From: SW4 sp042466115
GTDB taxonomy: Bacteria; Pseudomonadota; Alphaproteobacteria; Rhodobacterales; Rhodobacteraceae
Assembly: GCF_042466115.1 (NCBI RefSeq)
Contig: NZ_JAXHBQ010000001.1
Span: 372,001-436,000, forward strand
Direction of reading: 5' to 3'
Length of the DNA stretch: 64,000 nt
Shown here: one piece after another, positions 51,466 through 59,273 of the stretch
Layout: each line of letters begins with the position of its first letter
How positions within the stretch are numbered: the first letter of the stretch is position 1
Program-made: the position numbers and the translations under genes
Notes under the pieces: generated by a model
What the model was told of the DNA's origin: nothing
Database searches by the model: none
What the model saw: the letters and a program-made list of their open reading frames with translations, nothing else

Positions 51466-52470
51466 ATGGATATCCAACAACAAATCGTCGAAGTCGAGAC
51501 GGCGGGCAAAAAGCCGCGCCGGTTTGTGTTTGTCCTGCTGCAGGACTTTACGATGCTGTGTTTTGCCAGCGCCCTGGAAAGCCTGCGGATCGCCAACCGC
51601 ATGTCCGGTCAGGAACTCTATCGCTGGACCTTGATCGGCGAAGGCGGCGATACGGTCACCTGCTCGAACGGCACCGAATTCAAGCTGCAGGCCGATCTGG
51701 AAGAACTGGGCCGTGACGACACGGTGATGATCTGTGGCGGCATTGATGTGCAATCGGCCACCACCAAAAAGGTGCTAAGCTGGATCCGGCGCGAGGCGCG
51801 GCGTGGTGTCATCATGGGCGGGCTGTGCACCGCCGCCTATTCACTGGCCAAGGCGGGCCTGCTGGACGGGAAAAAGGCCACGATTCATTGGGAAAATCAG
51901 GACAGTTTTGCCGAAGAATTCGAAGACGTGACCCTGACGAAATCCATCTTTGTGGTGGACGGCAACCGGATCACCACCGCGGGCGGCACCGCGTCCATTG
52001 ACCTGATGCTGAAAATTATCGCCGATGATCACGGCGAGGATCTGGCCAATGCGGTCGCCGACCAGCTGATCTATTCCAGTATCCGCACCGATCAGGACAC
52101 GCAGCGTCTGTCGATCCCCACCCGTATCGGCGTGCGCCATCCCAAATTGTCGCGCGTCATTCAGGCGATGGAACAAAACATCGAAGAACCGATCAGCCCC
52201 TCGGTGCTGGCCCGCGATGTGGGCATGTCCACGCGCCAGCTGGAACGCCTGTTTCGCCGCTACCTGAACAGATCGCCCAAGCGGTATTACATGGAATTGC
52301 GGCTGCAAAAGGCGCGCAACCTGCTGATGCAAACGGATATGAGCGTGATCAACGTCGCGCTGGCCTGCGGTTTTGCCTCGCCTTCGCATTTCTCCAAATG
52401 CTACCGCGCGCATTACAACACGACGCCATACCGCGAACGGGGCGCGCAGGCTGCGCGGCTTTCAATCTAG
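51466..52470 (+). CDS. GlxA-family transcriptional regulator (DJ-1/PfpI plus AraC helix-turn-helix)
   Basis: 334 residues. The N-terminal 190 residues form a class I glutamine-amidotransferase-like domain (FVFVLLQDFTMLCFASALES, MGGLCTAAYSLAKAGLLDGK), followed by an AraC-type double helix-turn-helix (SPSVLARDVGMSTRQLERLF, VALACGFASPSHFSKCYRAH). Well-studied relatives (GbdR, CdhR) activate glycine-betaine and carnitine breakdown. It lies 153 bp upstream of a branched-chain-type ABC transporter operon on the same strand, which is a plausible target. Confidence 0.93.
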   Translation: MDIQQQIVEVETAGKKPRRFVFVLLQDFTMLCFASALESLRIANRMSGQELYRWTLIGEGGDTVTCSNGTEFKLQADLEELGRDDTVMICGGIDVQSATTKKVLSWIRREARRGVIMGGLCTAAYSLAKAGLLDGKKATIHWENQDSFAEEFEDVTLTKSIFVVDGNRITTAGGTASIDLMLKIIADDHGEDLANAVADQLIYSSIRTDQDTQRLSIPTRIGVRHPKLSRVIQAMEQNIEEPISPSVLARDVGMSTRQLERLFRRYLNRSPKRYYMELRLQKARNLLMQTDMSVINVALACGFASPSHFSKCYRAHYNTTPYRERGAQAARLSI

Positions 52471-52623
52471 GCGTGAATTGTTGGCGCTTGGCGGGCAATC
52501 GCAGGCGTTTGACCCGCAAACCCGCGTTTTTCACGCCAAATGCCCCAGCGTTCCACCTTCCCTTTTTGCGAATCGCTGCGTAGTCTGACCTCTGGATAAC
52601 CAAGTCCAATAGGGAGACTACCA

Positions 52624-53820
52624 ATGAAAAAACTGCTGCTGGCCTCTGCTGCCACCGCACTCGTGACAGGCGCCGCTTTCGCCGAAGGTCACGCCGAAGA
52701 AGTCAAAATCGGGATCATCCTCGGCTTTACCGGCCCGCTGGAATCGATCACGCCGGCCATGGGCGCGGGCGCTGAAATGGCGATTGCCGAAGTCAACGAA
52801 GCCGGCACATTGCTTGGCGGCGCGACCGTCACGCCCGTGCGCGCGGATTCGACCTGCATCGACGCGGCAGCCGCCACGGCAGCCGCCGAACGCCTGGTGA
52901 CATCCGACAACGTCAACGCCATCATGGGCGCTGACTGTTCCGGCGTCACCGGCGCGATCCTGCAAAACGTGGCCCGCCCCAACGGCGTGGTGATGATTTC
53001 GCCCTCTGCCACATCCCCCGGCCTGTCGACCGCCGAAGATGACGGGCTGTTCTTCCGCACCGCCCCGTCCGATGCCCGTCAGGGTGTCGTGATGACCGAT
53101 ATCCTGATGGATCGCGGCATTACCGAAGTGGCGCTGACCTATACCAACAACGACTATGGCAAGGGTCTGGCTGACAGCTTTGAAGCCGCCTTTACCGAAG
53201 CAGGCGGCACCGTGACGATCAACGCCGCCCACGAAGACGGCAAGGCCGACTATTCGGCTGAAGTTGGCGCGCTGGCCTCGGCTGGTGGTGAAGTGCTTGT
53301 CGTGGCCGGTTATACCGACCAAGGCGGCAAGGGCATCATCCAGTCCTCGCTCGATTCAGGTGCATTTGATACCTTCGTTCTGCCCGACGGCATGGTCGGC
53401 CAGCAGCTGGTCGACGATATCGGTTCCGCACTTGACGGCTCGTTCGGGCAGTTCCCCGGCACCGACAGCAACGGCGCGGAAATCTTCCTTGGTCTGGCCG
53501 AAGCCGCCGGTTTCGACGGCACCGGCGCGTTTTCGCCAGAAAGCTATGATGCAGCGGCGCTGATCATGCTGTCCATGGCGGCGGCTGGATCGTCTGCCTC
53601 GGCTGACTTCAAGGATCACGTGATGGACGTGGCCAACGCACCGGGCGAAGAAATCTTCCCGGGCGAACTGGCCAAGGCGATCGAAATCCTCGCCGGTGGC
53701 GGCGACATTGATTATGTCGGCGCAACGGCTGTGGAACTGATCGGTGCCGGTGAATCTGCTGGTAACTACCGCGAGATCGAAATCGGCGACGGTGCGATCA
53801 ACACGGTGCGTTTCCGCTAG
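52624..53820 (+). CDS. Branched-chain amino-acid-type ABC transporter, periplasmic binding protein
   Basis: 398 residues with a signal peptide (MKKLLLASAATALVTGAAFA) and AGGGAG upstream. The mature part is a type I periplasmic fold (IGIILGFTGPLESITPAMGA, NAIMGADCSGVTGAIL, VALTYTNNDYGKGLADSFEA). First gene of an operon with two ATPases and two permeases. Such systems carry leucine-type amino acids, amides or urea; the ligand cannot be told from sequence here. A hairpin follows the gene and probably lowers expression of the rest. Confidence 0.93.
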   Translation: MKKLLLASAATALVTGAAFAEGHAEEVKIGIILGFTGPLESITPAMGAGAEMAIAEVNEAGTLLGGATVTPVRADSTCIDAAAATAAAERLVTSDNVNAIMGADCSGVTGAILQNVARPNGVVMISPSATSPGLSTAEDDGLFFRTAPSDARQGVVMTDILMDRGITEVALTYTNNDYGKGLADSFEAAFTEAGGTVTINAAHEDGKADYSAEVGALASAGGEVLVVAGYTDQGGKGIIQSSLDSGAFDTFVLPDGMVGQQLVDDIGSALDGSFGQFPGTDSNGAEIFLGLAEAAGFDGTGAFSPESYDAAALIMLSMAAAGSSASADFKDHVMDVANAPGEEIFPGELAKAIEILAGGGDIDYVGATAVELIGAGESAGNYREIEIGDGAINTVRFR

Positions 53821-53843
53821 GATCTGCGAGAACTGAAAATGCG

Positions 53844-53869
53844 CGGCCCGGGGTTTTCGCCTCGGGCCG
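53844..53869 (+). terminator. Hairpin between the binding-protein gene and the rest of the transporter operon
   Basis: CGGCCCG and CGGGCCG pair perfectly over a 12-base loop (partly extendable by G-T pairs) and are followed by TTTG. The short T-run suits partial termination or mRNA stabilisation, which would yield more binding protein than membrane components. Confidence 0.55.
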
Positions 53870-53924
53870 TTTGCAACAGGGGAACGGGACGCCCGACAAC
53901 AGGGTGACCGACAGGGGAAAGCGC

Positions 53925-54710
53925 ATGATTGTCGTTGAAGACCTGCACAAACATTTCGGTGGCTTTCATGCTGTTGACGGATCCAGCCTGACCATTGAGC
54001 CGGGATCAATCACCGGATTGATCGGCCCCAATGGTGCGGGAAAAACCACCCTTTTCAATGTGATAGCGGGCGTTCTTAAACCCACGTCCGGTCGTGTGAC
54101 CATGGATGGCGAAGACATTACCGGTCTGCCGCCCCACACGCTGTTTCACAAAGGTTTGCTGCGCACATTCCAGATCGCGCACGAGTTCTCATCCATGTCG
54201 TGCCGCGAGAACCTGATGATGGTGCCGGGCGGGCAAGCGGGCGAAACCCTGTGGAACACGTGGTTTGGCCGCAAGCGGATCGCCGATGAGGAACGCGCCC
54301 TGCGCGCCAAGGCCGACGAGGTTCTGGAGTTCCTCACAATCGAACACCTGTCCGACCACAAGGCGGGTCAGGTGTCAGGCGGCCAGAAAAAGCTGCTGGA
54401 ACTGGGCCGCACCATGATGGTCGACGCCAAGATCGTGTTTCTGGACGAAGTGGGCGCAGGCGTGAACCGCACCCTTCTCAATACCATCGGTGACGCGATT
54501 ATCCGCCTCAACAAGGAACGCGGTTATACCTTTGTGGTGATCGAACACGACATGGATTTCATCGGCCGCCTGTGTGATCCGGTCATCTGCATGGCCGAAG
54601 GGCGGGTGCTGGCCGAAGGCACGCTGGCCGAAATCAAGGCCAACGAACAGGTGATCGAGGCCTATCTTGGGACAGGCCTGAAAAACAAGGATCAGGTGGC
54701 AGCCGTATGA
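53925..54710 (+). CDS. livG: LivG-type ABC transporter ATP-binding protein
   Basis: 261 residues from the ATG at 53925, with AGGGGAAA upstream. Motifs: Walker A GPNGAGKTT, Q-loop region RTFQIAHEFSSMSCRENLMM, signature VSGGQKKLLELGRTMM, Walker B VFLDEVGAGVN. The LivG type is shown by the long segment between Q-loop and signature and by the C-terminal IEAYLGTG. The next gene overlaps by four bases. Symbol given by family only. Confidence 0.9.
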   Translation: MIVVEDLHKHFGGFHAVDGSSLTIEPGSITGLIGPNGAGKTTLFNVIAGVLKPTSGRVTMDGEDITGLPPHTLFHKGLLRTFQIAHEFSSMSCRENLMMVPGGQAGETLWNTWFGRKRIADEERALRAKADEVLEFLTIEHLSDHKAGQVSGGQKKLLELGRTMMVDAKIVFLDEVGAGVNRTLLNTIGDAIIRLNKERGYTFVVIEHDMDFIGRLCDPVICMAEGRVLAEGTLAEIKANEQVIEAYLGTGLKNKDQVAAV

Positions 54711-55534
54711 GCGACAATCCCTATCACGACGACCGTGGCAACAAGGACGCCAGCATCGCCAAACAGGGCGCGCGCGGCACCGCCGAAGGCACGGATCGCA
54801 AAGGCCGCGCAACCCCAGCGTCCGGTGGCCCCTTTCTGATCGGCGACAACATGACTGGCGGCTATGGCAAAGGCCCCGATATTTTGCACGACTGCACGAT
54901 TGCCGTGGAAAAAGGCGAAATCGCCGTGATCGTCGGCCCCAATGGCGCGGGCAAATCCACCGCCATGAAGGCCGTGTTCGGCATGCTGAACATGCGCGGC
55001 GGATCGGTGCGCCTTGACGGCGAAGACATCACATCGCTGTCGCCGCAGGACCGCGTGGTCAAGGGCATGGGGTTCGTGCCGCAGACCAGCAACATCTTCA
55101 CCTCCATGACGGTCGAGGAAAATCTGGAAATGGGCGCCTTTATCCGGCGCGACGATTTCCGCGATACCATGGCGCAGATCTATGACCTGTTCCCGATCCT
55201 CAAGGAAAAGCGCTATCAGGCGGCGGGTGAACTGTCGGGCGGGCAGCGCCAGCAGGTCGCTGTGGGCCGCGCGCTGATGACCCAGCCCAAGGTGCTGATG
55301 CTGGACGAACCGACCGCCGGTGTGTCGCCCATCGTCATGGATGAATTGTTTGACCGCATCATCGAGGTCGCCCGCACAGGCATCCCGATCCTGATGGTCG
55401 AACAAAATGCGCGGCAGGCGCTGGAAATCGCCGATCACGGCTATGTTCTGGTGCAGGGGCGCAACGGCCACACAGGGACCGGCAAGGAATTGCTGGCCGA
55501 CCCCGAAGTGCGCGCAAGTTTCCTGGGAGGATAA
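54707..55534 (+). CDS. livF: LivF-type ABC transporter ATP-binding protein with an N-terminal extension
   Basis: 275 residues. Motifs: Walker A GPNGAGKSTA, signature LSGGQRQQVAVGRALM, Walker B VLMLDEPTAGVSP, and the LivF-like ending GTGKELLADPEVRASFLGG. About 45 extra residues precede the usual start and are polar and glycine-rich (YHDDRGNKDASIAKQGARGT), unlike standard LivF; they look disordered. The start overlaps livG in ATGA, which supports translation from this position. Confidence 0.9.
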   Translation: MSDNPYHDDRGNKDASIAKQGARGTAEGTDRKGRATPASGGPFLIGDNMTGGYGKGPDILHDCTIAVEKGEIAVIVGPNGAGKSTAMKAVFGMLNMRGGSVRLDGEDITSLSPQDRVVKGMGFVPQTSNIFTSMTVEENLEMGAFIRRDDFRDTMAQIYDLFPILKEKRYQAAGELSGGQRQQVAVGRALMTQPKVLMLDEPTAGVSPIVMDELFDRIIEVARTGIPILMVEQNARQALEIADHGYVLVQGRNGHTGTGKELLADPEVRASFLGG

Positions 55535-55536
55535 AG

Positions 55537-55911
55537 ATGAAAGCCACGATGTTCGCGATGGGTCTTGCCCTTGCCCCGCTTGCCACGCAGGCGCAAACCA
55601 TTGTCAAGGAATGCGTTTTCCCAACACAGTGCTACAGCGATGGCGATTGCGACCCGACCTCGCAACCCAATTACACCTTTACGCTTGATCTGAATTCCCA
55701 GACCGGGCTTTACGAAAACGGCACCTTTTCGGCGACAGGGTTCCTGCGCGAAAGCGGTGCGTTGATCCACTTTTACTTCGTCAATTCCGCAGGCACCGAA
55801 ATCATGACATTCGCCGACAACGGCGCGGCCGAGTTTGTCGGCCATATGTCCGGCGGGTCGGGTATTTCGACCTATACGCTGACCGGCACCTGCACGATTG
55901 GCAACCCGTAA
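55537..55911 (+). CDS. Small secreted protein inside the transporter operon, unrecognised
   Basis: 124 residues with a signal peptide (MKATMFAMGLALAPLATQAQ) and GGGAGG upstream. The mature protein has four Cys (in VKECVF, TQCYS, GDCDP and GTCTI), probably forming disulphides in the periplasm, and an otherwise beta-rich composition (NYTFTLDLNSQTGLYENGTF). It lies 2 bp after livF and 31 bp before livH, so it is co-transcribed with the transporter. I do not know of such a member in standard branched-chain amino-acid operons; a link to substrate capture is a guess. Confidence 0.7.
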   Translation: MKATMFAMGLALAPLATQAQTIVKECVFPTQCYSDGDCDPTSQPNYTFTLDLNSQTGLYENGTFSATGFLRESGALIHFYFVNSAGTEIMTFADNGAAEFVGHMSGGSGISTYTLTGTCTIGNP

Positions 55912-55942
55912 TGACCCGCGCGACAACTGAACGGACCCCGCC

Positions 55943-56953
55943 ATGGAATTTCTGAACGGCCTTGTGACCTTTGGCAACTTTGTGTTTGTCCCCGGCCTTG
56001 CTTATGGCGCGCAGCTTGCGATTGGCGCGCTTGGGGTGACGCTGATCTATGGCATCTTGCGGTTTTCCAACTTTGCCCATGGCGACACGATGGCATTCGG
56101 CACGATGATCACCATTGCCTTTACGGTGCTGTTCCAAAACATCGGTCTGGGTCTTGGGCCGTTGCCCACCGCCCTGCTGGCCCTGCCCTTTGGCATTGCG
56201 GGCACCGCATTGTTGCTGCTGGGCACCGACCGGCTGATCTACAGGTTCTACCGCCAGCAAAAGGCCGCGCCCGTGATCCTTGTGATCGTGTCGATGGGCG
56301 TGATGTTCGTGATGAACGGCATCGTGCGCTTTTTCATCGGCACCGAGGATCGCAATTTTCTGGATGGCGAACGCTTTATCATCAACGCACGCACCTTCAA
56401 GGAACTGACCGGCCTTGATGAGGGGTTGGCGATCCGCACATCCCAAGGGCTGACCGTTCTGACGGCTGTTGTGGTCGTTGCCTTGCTGTTCTGGTTCCTG
56501 AACAAGACACGCACCGGCAAATCCATGCGCGCCTTTTCCGACAACGAGGATCTGGCGTTGCTGTCAGGCATCAACCCCGAACGGGTCGTCATGGTCACAT
56601 GGCTGATCGTCGCGGGGCTGGCGACGATTGCCGGTGTGCTTTACGGGCTGGACAAGTCGTTCAAACCCTTCACCTATTTCCAGCTTTTGTTGCCGATCTT
56701 TGCCAGCGCCATCGTCGGCGGGCTTGGCAACCCGCTTGGTGCCATCGCCGGTGGTTTCGTCATCGCGTTCTCTGAGGTCACAATCACCTACGCATGGAAA
56801 AAGGTGCTGGGCTACTGGCTGCCGGAAAGCCTTGCGCCCGACAGCCTCGTGCAGCTGATGTCGACCGATTACAAATTCGCCGTCAGCTTTGCGATCCTGA
56901 TCATCGTGCTGTTGTTCAGACCCACAGGGCTTTTCAAAGGACAATCCGTATGA
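55943..56953 (+). CDS. livH: LivH-type ABC transporter permease
   Basis: 336 residues with about eight membrane helices. It has the LivH-type elements GVTLIYGILRFSNFAHGDTM, the EAA-like loop region TGKSMRAFSDNEDLALLSGI and IFASAIVGGLGNPLGAIAGG. It forms the channel with LivM. The ribosome site is weak (GGACCC), and the start was chosen because it begins the first hydrophobic region. It overlaps livM by four bases. Confidence 0.93.
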   Translation: MEFLNGLVTFGNFVFVPGLAYGAQLAIGALGVTLIYGILRFSNFAHGDTMAFGTMITIAFTVLFQNIGLGLGPLPTALLALPFGIAGTALLLLGTDRLIYRFYRQQKAAPVILVIVSMGVMFVMNGIVRFFIGTEDRNFLDGERFIINARTFKELTGLDEGLAIRTSQGLTVLTAVVVVALLFWFLNKTRTGKSMRAFSDNEDLALLSGINPERVVMVTWLIVAGLATIAGVLYGLDKSFKPFTYFQLLLPIFASAIVGGLGNPLGAIAGGFVIAFSEVTITYAWKKVLGYWLPESLAPDSLVQLMSTDYKFAVSFAILIIVLLFRPTGLFKGQSV

Positions 56954-58251
56954 CCGTGAACATTCGCAATATCGCCCTCTTTGGTGCCGTCGCGCTGCTG
57001 ATTATCGGCACGGGGTTTGTGCAGGGCTGGAACTCGGCGCTGCTGATTTTCAACATGGGGCTGATCAGTGCGATCATGGCTTTGGGCGTGAACCTGCAAT
57101 GGGGGTTCGCGGGGCTGTTCAACATCGGTGTGATGGGGTTTGTGGCCCTTGGTGGCCTTGCGGCGGTGATCGTCTCGATGCCCCCCACCGGCGAGGCATG
57201 GGCCGCAGGCGGGTTGCGCGTGCTGCTGGGCCTGGCCCTAGGGGCTGGCACCGTTGCAGCAGCGATCCTGACGCAAACGCGCCTCAAGGGGCGCGGGCGC
57301 AACTGGGCGACACTGGCCGTGCTTGTGGGCGGGTTCTTTCTGTTTCGTTACGTCTTTGACGGGGCGGTTGATGCGATCGAGGCGGTCAATCCCGCCTCGA
57401 CCGGCTATCTTGGCGGGTTGAACCTGCCCGTGATCATCGCATGGCCCGTGGGTGGTATTCTGGCCGCCGGGGCTGCCTGGGTCATCGGCAAAACCGCGCT
57501 GGGGCTGCGCAGCGACTATCTGGCGATTGCGACCCTTGGCATCGCGGAAATCATCATTGCCGTGATGAAAAACGAAGACTGGCTGTCGCGCGGCGTGAAA
57601 AACGTGATCGGCCTGCCCCGCCCCGTTCCCTACGAAGTCGATCTGCAACAGGATCCCGGCTTTATCGACCGGGCCGCAAGTTTCGGGCTGGACCCGACAA
57701 CCGCCTCGACGCTTTACGTGAAATTCGCCTATGGCATCCTGTTTGCCATCGTGTTGATCATCCTGCTATGGCTGGCGCAAAAGGCGCTCAACAGCCCCTG
57801 GGGCCGGATGATGCGCGCGATCCGCGACAACGAGGTCGCCGCCGAAGCCATGGGCAAGGATGTCACCGCGCGCCATCTGCAAATCTTTATCCTTGGCTCG
57901 GCGATCTGCGGTATTGCCGGTGCGATGATGACAACCCTTGACGGCCAACTGACGCCGGGCTCTTACCAGCCGCTGCGCTTTACCTTTCTGGTCTGGGTGA
58001 TGGTGATCGTCGGCGGATCGGGCAATAATTTCGGGGCTGTGCTGGGCGGCTTCCTGATCTGGTTCCTGTGGATTCAGGTGGAACCGGCGGGCCGCGCGAT
58101 CATGGATATCGTGACTGCGGGCATGACAGACGGTTACTGGCTCAAGGACCACCTACTGGAATCAGCCGCGCAAATGCGCCTGCTGACGATGGGTGTGGTG
58201 CTGCTTCTGGTGCTGCGCTTCAGCCCGCGTGGATTGATCCCCGAAAAGTAA
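56950..58251 (+). CDS. livM: LivM-type ABC transporter permease
   Basis: 433 residues from the ATG at 56950 within the livH stop (ATGA). Landmarks are MALGVNLQWGFAGLFNIGVM, LRSDYLAIATLGIAEI, the cytoplasmic loop WGRMMRAIRDNEVAAEAMGK and VWVMVIVGGSGNNFGAVLGG. It is longer than E. coli LivM owing to an extra segment around residues 80-150. Last gene of the operon; a copy of the dispersed GC-rich repeat begins at its stop codon. Confidence 0.93.
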   Translation: MTVNIRNIALFGAVALLIIGTGFVQGWNSALLIFNMGLISAIMALGVNLQWGFAGLFNIGVMGFVALGGLAAVIVSMPPTGEAWAAGGLRVLLGLALGAGTVAAAILTQTRLKGRGRNWATLAVLVGGFFLFRYVFDGAVDAIEAVNPASTGYLGGLNLPVIIAWPVGGILAAGAAWVIGKTALGLRSDYLAIATLGIAEIIIAVMKNEDWLSRGVKNVIGLPRPVPYEVDLQQDPGFIDRAASFGLDPTTASTLYVKFAYGILFAIVLIILLWLAQKALNSPWGRMMRAIRDNEVAAEAMGKDVTARHLQIFILGSAICGIAGAMMTTLDGQLTPGSYQPLRFTFLVWVMVIVGGSGNNFGAVLGGFLIWFLWIQVEPAGRAIMDIVTAGMTDGYWLKDHLLESAAQMRLLTMGVVLLLVLRFSPRGLIPEK

Positions 58252-58316
58252 CTTCTTTTGTTCAAAAATACCTCCGGGGGAGTCCGCCAGGACGGGGGCA
58301 GCGCCCCCCGCCCCGG
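58251..58316 (-). repeat. Dispersed GC-rich terminator-like repeat, copy B
   Basis: Read on the minus strand it is GGGGGGCGCTGCCCCC, GTCCTGGCGGAC, TCCCCCGGAGG, TATTTTTGAACAAAAGAAGT, nearly identical to copy A at 17233-17314. It fills the whole gap between the convergent livM gene and the beta-hydroxyacid dehydrogenase gene, in the orientation that would terminate the dehydrogenase transcript. Confidence 0.75.
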
Positions 58317-58317
58317 A

Positions 58318-59190
58318 TCAATCAAGCGCTGACAGGCGTTTGATCAGGCTCGATGTATCCCAGCGCCCGCCGCCCATGCGTTGCACGTCCTTGTAGAACT
58401 GATCAACAAGGGCTGTCACAGGCAGGCTCGCACCGGTTTCATTCGCCGCATCCAGCACGATGCCTAAATCCTTACGCATCCAGTCCACCGCAAAGCCGTG
58501 GTCAAACTGGTCCGCCAACATGGTTTCATAGCGGTTCGCCATCTGCCAGCTGCCCGCCGCGCCCTGGCTGATCACCTCGACCACAGCCGCACCATCAAGA
58601 CCGGCTTTCTGGGCGAAATGCAGCGATTCCGCCAAACCCTGCACCAACCCCGCAATAGCAATCTGGTTGCACATCTTGGTCAGCTGGCCAGCGCCGCTTT
58701 CGCCCAGCCGTTTGCAGATTTTCGCGTAAACGTCGATCACGGGTGCGGCGCGTGCGTAAGCCTCTGCTTCGCCACCGCACATCACCGATAGGGCGCCATT
58801 TTCCGCGCCCGCCTGCCCGCCTGATATGGGCGCATCCACGAAACTGATCCCGGCCTGCGCCGCCACCCCGTGCAAGTCGCGTGTCACCTGCGCCGACACG
58901 GTCGTGTGATCCACAAACACCGTGCCCGCAGCCATGCCGCCAAAGGCACCCGCGTCCCCCAGACAGACACCGCGCAGATCGTCGTCATTGCCCACGCAGG
59001 CCATCACGAAATCAGCACCCTTTGCGGCCATCGCAGGCGTTTGCGCCAGCGCACCACCATGCTGCGCGACCCAAAGCTCGGCCTTGGCCGCCGTGCGATT
59101 GTAAACCGTCACATCGTGGCCCGCGGCCTGCAAATGCCCCGCCATCGGAAAGCCCATGACACCCAATCCAAGGAAACCAATTCTTGCCAT
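58318..59190 (-). CDS. NAD(P)-dependent beta-hydroxyacid dehydrogenase (3-hydroxyisobutyrate dehydrogenase/tartronate semialdehyde reductase type)
   Basis: 290 residues from the ATG at 59190. The Rossmann motif GFLGLGVMGFPMAGHL starts the protein, DAPISGGQAGAENGALSVMC is the substrate-binding stretch, and Lys in GAGQLTKMCNQ is the catalytic residue of this family. The enzymes reduce or oxidise small beta-hydroxyacids. The substrate cannot be fixed without near homologues. It is divergent from the penicillin-acylase-like gene. Confidence 0.9.
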   Translation of the reverse strand: MARIGFLGLGVMGFPMAGHLQAAGHDVTVYNRTAAKAELWVAQHGGALAQTPAMAAKGADFVMACVGNDDDLRGVCLGDAGAFGGMAAGTVFVDHTTVSAQVTRDLHGVAAQAGISFVDAPISGGQAGAENGALSVMCGGEAEAYARAAPVIDVYAKICKRLGESGAGQLTKMCNQIAIAGLVQGLAESLHFAQKAGLDGAAVVEVISQGAAGSWQMANRYETMLADQFDHGFAVDWMRKDLGIVLDAANETGASLPVTALVDQFYKDVQRMGGGRWDTSSLIKRLSALD

Positions 59191-59273
59191 CTCTTGCCCT
59201 CTCGCGTGGTTTGTGGAAATCAGACCATGATACCGACACCACGGCCACGTCAACTCATAAGGACAACCGGCTT

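Noticed and set aside
52470..52537. GGCGTGAA/TTCACGCC inverted repeat after the GlxA-type regulator as a terminator
   Set aside because: The arms are 52 bases apart and no T-run follows the second arm, so a terminator cannot be supported.
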